Notes under the pieces: model-generated
Seen by the model: only the letters and a program-made list of their open reading frames with translations
What the model was told of the DNA's origin: nothing
The model's database searches: none
Translations under genes and position numbers: made by a program
Shown here: positions 59,115 through 64,000 of the stretch, in pieces
Position numbering within the stretch: position 1 is the first letter of the stretch
How the letters are laid out: the number at the start of each line of letters is the position of its first letter
NCBI GenBank assembly: GCA_036267635.1
Contig: DATAVR010000143.1
Span: 1 to 64,000, forward strand
Source of the DNA: JADGRB01 sp036267635
Lineage (GTDB): Bacteria; Myxococcota_A; Polyangia; Fen-1088
Direction: 5' to 3'
Length of the DNA stretch: 64,000 nt

Positions 59115-60664
59115 CGGTTTCCGCCGGGGCAGGGAACGGCGCGGCTCATCGCCACCCGGGCGCGCTGCCACCAGACGCCGGTCTCGCGCCGCTCGGCGCG
59201 GCTGGCGAATTCGTACCGCCAATAGACGAGGCGCACGGCCGCGGGGTGCGGCGGGAGCGGTTGGCGAAACAGCGGCTGCACGGCCGCGGGATCCTCGCAC
59301 ATTCTCTCCACCAGCGTGGAGACGTAAGCTGGTTCGCGGCGGCGAAAAGCGAGCCCGTAGAACCAGAGCTGGAAGTCGACCCGCGGCTGGTGCGGCGCCA
59401 CGAAGTCGGGCGCGCGCCGCGGATCGCCCGGCTTGTGCCAAAAATACTGCGGCGTCCAGGGAGCGCTCTCGTCGTCGGCGCGGGCCGCGTCGGTCCCGGC
59501 GGCCAGCGTCTGCAGCTCCGGCTCGATGCGCTCGCGCGTGATCGAGGCGAAGAGGTGGTAGCTGTTCACCAACCGAAATCGCCGATTGAGCTCGAAGAGG
59601 GGGGCGACGACCCCCAGCGCGCGCCCCGGCTCGGTGAACGCGTAGAGCGCGTCGGTGAGCGACACGAGCAGGAACAGCGCCGCGCCCGCGCGGCCAATCC
59701 AGCGCGCCTTGGTCACCGGCGTCGGCGGTGGATTTTCCTCGGCCTGTGCAGAAACGCGGCGCACCCGGAAAGCCAGCAGCCGCGTGACGCCGCGGCGGAC
59801 CGCCGAGGGCACCAGCCGCGCCGCCTGCGCCCCGGCGCGAGCGACGTCGACGTCGTCGAGCAGAAAGACGCTCAGTGCCGCGGCGAGGTAGCAGAAAAAG
59901 CCGTAGTTGGCGGTAGCGGCGTTGCAGATCTGGAAGAACGAAAAGACGAACGCGGCGAAGAGGCGCGCCCGCCGTGGCCCGAAGATCAGGAACGGCACCC
60001 CGAGCTCGAGCAGCAGCGTGGCCCGGCTCTCGAGGTGGTGCCACCAAACCGGCAGATGGTACGCGGTGAACGCCAGCCAGGTCGGCAGCGGCGCCGTCTG
60101 GTAGTAGTAGGTCATCGCGCTGCCGTCCTGCCAGTCGCCGAGATCCGACTGCCACTTGGCGATGCCCGACTCGAAGTAGAGCTTGAACAGCACCACCCGG
60201 AACAGGAAGTGAACGAGCGGCGCCGGTCTGGTGGTCGGCAACAGGGCGGCCAGGAGGCCGCACTCGAGCAGCAGGTTGTCCCACTGGAACGAGAGGAAGT
60301 CGCGGCTCACGGTGGCGTACGAAAGGTAGAGCGCCGTCGAGAGCGCGAAGCAGAGCCGCGGCCACAGACCAAAGAGCGCCGCCAGCGCCAGCGCCGCGCC
60401 GACGATGGTGCCGCCGACCAGCACGCCGTCCGAGTGGAACCGCCAGAGGAGCGTCGGCAGCTCGAACGGCGAGACCCGCCCGTCGGCGCGCACGGCGTCC
60501 ATGAATTCCCCCACCGGAAGCAGCCCGCGGCTGCCGATGAGGACCCGCACCTGACTGCCGAGCGACAGCCACGCCGCGAGCGAGATGAGCGCGCAGAGCC
60601 GGCTCCCGAGAGCTCCGACCGCGGCGCCCGATCCGAAGGTCCAGGGCGGCCAGCGCCGGGTCAT
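59111..60664 (-). CDS. Lipase-maturation-factor (LMF1/2) family membrane protein
   Basis: 517 residues with ~7 TM segments. LSFQWDNLLLECGLLAALLP near 128-147, YFESGIAKWQSDLGDWQDGS and TYYYQTAPLPTWLAF near 172-210 are the LMF-family core. The C-terminal soluble part has YFWHKPGDPRRAPDFVAPHQ, then PRVDFQLWFYGL. Eukaryotic LMF1 helps fold lipases; bacterial roles are unknown, and similarity to HTTM/quinone-modifying folds is possible. Operon with a histone-deacetylase-like enzyme and an MFS transporter. Confidence 0.87.
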   Translation of the reverse strand: MTRRWPPWTFGSGAAVGALGSRLCALISLAAWLSLGSQVRVLIGSRGLLPVGEFMDAVRADGRVSPFELPTLLWRFHSDGVLVGGTIVGAALALAALFGLWPRLCFALSTALYLSYATVSRDFLSFQWDNLLLECGLLAALLPTTRPAPLVHFLFRVVLFKLYFESGIAKWQSDLGDWQDGSAMTYYYQTAPLPTWLAFTAYHLPVWWHHLESRATLLLELGVPFLIFGPRRARLFAAFVFSFFQICNAATANYGFFCYLAAALSVFLLDDVDVARAGAQAARLVPSAVRRGVTRLLAFRVRRVSAQAEENPPPTPVTKARWIGRAGAALFLLVSLTDALYAFTEPGRALGVVAPLFELNRRFRLVNSYHLFASITRERIEPELQTLAAGTDAARADDESAPWTPQYFWHKPGDPRRAPDFVAPHQPRVDFQLWFYGLAFRRREPAYVSTLVERMCEDPAAVQPLFRQPLPPHPAAVRLVYWRYEFASRAERRETGVWWQRARVAMSRAVPCPGGNR

Positions 60665-60671
60665 GGTGTCG

Positions 60672-61714
<1,043 letters not shown>

Positions 61715-61718
<4 letters not shown>

Positions 61719-63127
61719 GACGGCACCGCCGGAAGCTCGAAGCTGAACACGCTGCCGCCGCCGGGCGCGTCCCGCACCACCACCTCGCCGCCGTGGTCGC
61801 GCACGATCTCACGCACGAAGGCCAGCCCGAGCCCGGTCCCCTTCTCACGGGTGGTGAAGAACGGCGTGAAGATCTGCTCGCGCAGCTCGGTCGGCACGCC
61901 GGGCCCGTCGTCGCGCACCTCGATGCGCACGTCCCCTTGCACCCGCCGCGCCGCCAACTGGATGCGCCCGTTCCGGGCCGCGGTGGCGGCGTTGCGGGCC
62001 AGGTTCAAGAGCACCCGCCGAAGCTGCCCGGCGTCGGCGCGGACGCTGAGTCGCGCCGGAACGTCGACGGCGATCGCCGCGCCGCTCGACGCCCGGGTCA
62101 GCTCGCGCACCTCGTCGCAAAGCGGCGCCAGCTCGACCGATTCGAGGTTCGGGGGCGGACGGCGGGCGAACTCCAGGAACTCGTTCACCACGATCTTGAG
62201 GTGACCGACCTCGCGCTCGATGCGCTGAACCTCTTCCAGACGCTCCGGTTGCCCGCCGAGCGCGTCGCGCAAGAGGCCGGCGTAGAGCTCGAGGCCCCCG
62301 AGCGGATTGCGCACCTCGTGCGCGATGCCGGCCAGCATCATCTGCATCCTTTCGTCGCGCGCCTTGAGCGCGGCGCGGGTCTCCTCGAAGGTCTGCGCCA
62401 GAACGCCGATCTCGTCGCGCGTCTCGATCGGAACCGGGGCGTCGAGATCGCCGCGCCCCAAACGCGCCGCCGCCTGCGCGAGGCGCGTGACCGGACCGGA
62501 GATCCGGCGCGCCAGCCAGAGGGTCAACGCCAGCACGCCGATGGCGGCGGCGATCCCGGCCAGGATCATCGACCGGCGGAAGGCGGCCAGCACCGCCGGG
62601 TAGTCGGCGTTCCCTTCCACGGCGACCAGGCCGGCGACCTCGCCGGGCTCGCCGACGGCGGCGTAGGCGCGCTGGTAGGGGACGCCATCGTGCCCGACGA
62701 AGAGCGGCGAAGCGGCCGGCGCCCCGGCCACGGCGCGCGCGATCTCGGCGCGATCGGCCTCGAGATCGTAGGCCCGCGCGCCGAGCGCCAGCGCGCCCGC
62801 CGTGTCGCCGCGCGCGCCCAGCTCCGGCGTCACCGCGAGGACGCGCCGCACGCCGAGCCGCGCGCGCGCGGACTCCAGCCGCCGCCGGACGTTTGCATAC
62901 GTGAGCGACGCCTCGTCGCCCGGTCCGATCGCGCGCAGCTGCTCGGGGAGGATCGTCGCCGCCGCCCCCGCCGCGGCCGTCTCCAGCCGCCGCGACAGCT
63001 CCCCCTCGAGCGCGCGCCGCGCCAGCTGGTGAGCGATGAAACCGAACACCAACAGCGCACCCACCGTCGGAACGATAGTCCCCACCAGGAGGCGTGCCAG
63101 CAGTCTTCGGGACGGCCGGGCGTCCAT
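61715..63127 (-). CDS. Membrane sensor histidine kinase
   Basis: 470 residues from the ATG at 63127. Two TM segments (~12-32 and ~175-195) flank a periplasmic sensor of ~140 residues. HAMP ~197-250, HisKA with AGIAHEVRNPLGGL (His near 270), ATPase domain with LLNLARNAATAARNG, DDGPGVPTEL and GTGLGLAFVREIV. No response regulator is in the operon, so its partner is elsewhere. First of the operon with the deacetylase-like, LMF-like and MFS genes. Confidence 0.93.
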
Positions 63128-63335
63128 CGCGCCATTGTGCCGCCCAGGCGCGGGCGCGCCAAGCCGGGGCCGGGTCGGGATCCAGGAATGGGCTGCCACT
63201 TGGAAGATCTCGGAAAAAATTTGCGCTCGGCGCGACGAAGGAAAGCAGGCCCGGCACCTTGCTCCGCTGCCCTGAAATGCACACGGTCACGTCAATCGAG
63301 AGTGGTGTTTTCCTTTTTGGCCGGGAGGTTCGCAA

Positions 63336-63887
63336 ATGGATACGAAATCGATGACCCGTAAGGAGTTCGTCACCCTGACGTTCACCCTGCTCGGCGGCGC
63401 CGCCACGGTGGCAGCCTGCAGCTCGAGCTCGAACAACAACGGCACCGGTGGAACCAACGGCTCCGCTGGAGCCACCGGCATTGGCGCCACCTGCGCCAAC
63501 CCGCTGCCGGAGACACAGGTCGCCGACGCCACCGGTCACTTCCACACAGTGATGATTCAGGCCTCGCTCCTGGACGCCGCGACCGATCAGACGATCACCA
63601 CCGGCCCAGCGACGCCCGACATGGACGGCGGCACGGTCTCGGCGCACATGCACATGGTGACGCTCACGGTCGCGAACCTGGCGACGCTGAAGGGCGGCGG
63701 CCAGGTCACGGTCACGTCGCAACCGGCTGGGCTCGGCCCCCACACGCACATGTACATGGTCAGCTGCGGGGCAGTGACCAGCACCGGTGGGACCAACGGC
63801 GCGGCGGGCACCAGCGGCGCCGCCGGCATCTCGGGCGCCGCCGGCGGCTCGGGCGCCGCCGGCATCTCGGGCGCCGCCGGCGCCTGA
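63336..63887 (+). CDS. Histidine-motif lipoprotein with Gly/Ala/Ser repeats
   Basis: 183 residues. Signal peptide with lipobox VAAC at ~28. A Ser/Asn/Gly linker leads to a compact domain (~55-145) containing three HxH-type elements: TGHFHTV, SAHMHMV and GPHTHMYM, suggesting metal binding. The C terminus is a repeat of GAAGxS units, encoded by an 18-bp tandem repeat. GGGAGG precedes the ATG. It is divergent from the kinase operon. Family not recognised. Confidence 0.72.
   Translation: MDTKSMTRKEFVTLTFTLLGGAATVAACSSSSNNNGTGGTNGSAGATGIGATCANPLPETQVADATGHFHTVMIQASLLDAATDQTITTGPATPDMDGGTVSAHMHMVTLTVANLATLKGGGQVTVTSQPAGLGPHTHMYMVSCGAVTSTGGTNGAAGTSGAAGISGAAGGSGAAGISGAAGA
63816..63884. repeat. 18-bp tandem repeat in the last lipoprotein gene
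   Basis: About 3.8 copies of GGCGCCGCCGGCATCTCG (units at 63816, 63834, 63852 and partial 63870), each encoding GAAG(I/G)S. One unit differs at three bases. Copy number may vary between strains. Confidence 0.8.
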
Positions 63888-64000
63888 TCGACCCGTCCGT
63901 CCGCTCCCTTCGACTGACCGCGTCGTTTCTCCCGGCGCGGCCGTCAAAGCGCCACCAAAACAGCGCCCAGGCCGGCTCGCAGAAAAATCGCGCGCCGGCT

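Noticed and set aside
57885..60572. An 895-residue fusion of the MFS transporter with upstream sequence
   Set aside because: Only the last 409 residues are transporter; the preceding part is the out-of-frame reading of the LMF-like gene, and a good ATG exists at 59114.

Overview
The window looks like a chromosomal stretch of a very GC-rich, predatory or soil-type deltaproteobacterium of the Myxococcota. Grounds: uniformly high GC, many lipoproteins and proline/alanine/glycine-rich linkers, NtrC-type regulators, FHA and GGDEF proteins, a complete lower mevalonate pathway instead of MEP genes, and a transmembrane-GAF-GAF-GGDEF cyclase next to ftsB. Genus cannot be told from the sequence alone. 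No rRNA, tRNA, insertion sequence, prophage or CRISPR array was recognised.

Layout. 1-374 is non-coding and repeat-rich. 0.4-9.5 kb carries a sulfatase-like lipoprotein, an FHA protein with a dead GGDEF-like domain facing an XRE regulator across two identical-arm operators, acetolactate synthase (ilvBH), a methyltransferase plus a GGQ release-factor-like protein, and an outer-membrane protein. 9.6-16.4 kb holds a secreted glycosidase-like lipoprotein, a small lipoprotein, a SEC-C/TPR protein, a HemD-like protein, an RlmI-like rRNA methyltransferase and a BolA-Grx4 pair. 16.5-20.3 kb is a histidine kinase/NtrC-type regulator operon ending in an unusual membrane protein. 20.3-23.7 kb has tyrosine-degradation genes (maiA, fah) divergent from pheA.

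23.9-26.5 kb is the most unusual part: an NtrC-like regulator that has lost its sigma54-contact loop, then a FliA/WhiG-type sigma factor, then a FlgM-like anti-sigma factor, with no flagellar gene anywhere in the window. 26.5-30.4 kb holds a Rieske/EEP-nuclease operon and a divergent pair of envelope/stress genes. 30.4-35.1 kb is a complete MacA-ABC-MacB-TolC type efflux operon.

35.8-42.0 kb is a tightly overlapping six-gene mevalonate operon (fni, mevalonate kinase, mvaD, phosphomevalonate kinase, HMG-CoA reductase) ending in the squalene-pathway gene hpnC; HMG-CoA synthase is not in the window. 42.1-46.4 kb has rmuC with a phospholipase-D-like nuclease gene, then five small envelope genes (DUF1469, DUF3618, DUF883-like, unknown, YtxH). 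46.5-49.0 kb is ftsB overlapped with a large diguanylate cyclase gene. A Phd/VapC-like toxin-antitoxin pair, an NmrA-like gene, an ABC1 kinase, lgt, a phosphate-porin-like gene, sixA and an FHA-GGDEF gene follow. A four-gene operon (histidine kinase, histone-deacetylase-like, lipase-maturation-factor-like, MFS transporter) and a histidine-rich repeat lipoprotein close the window. Where translation starts were moved from the longest reading frame, the reason is given in the entry.
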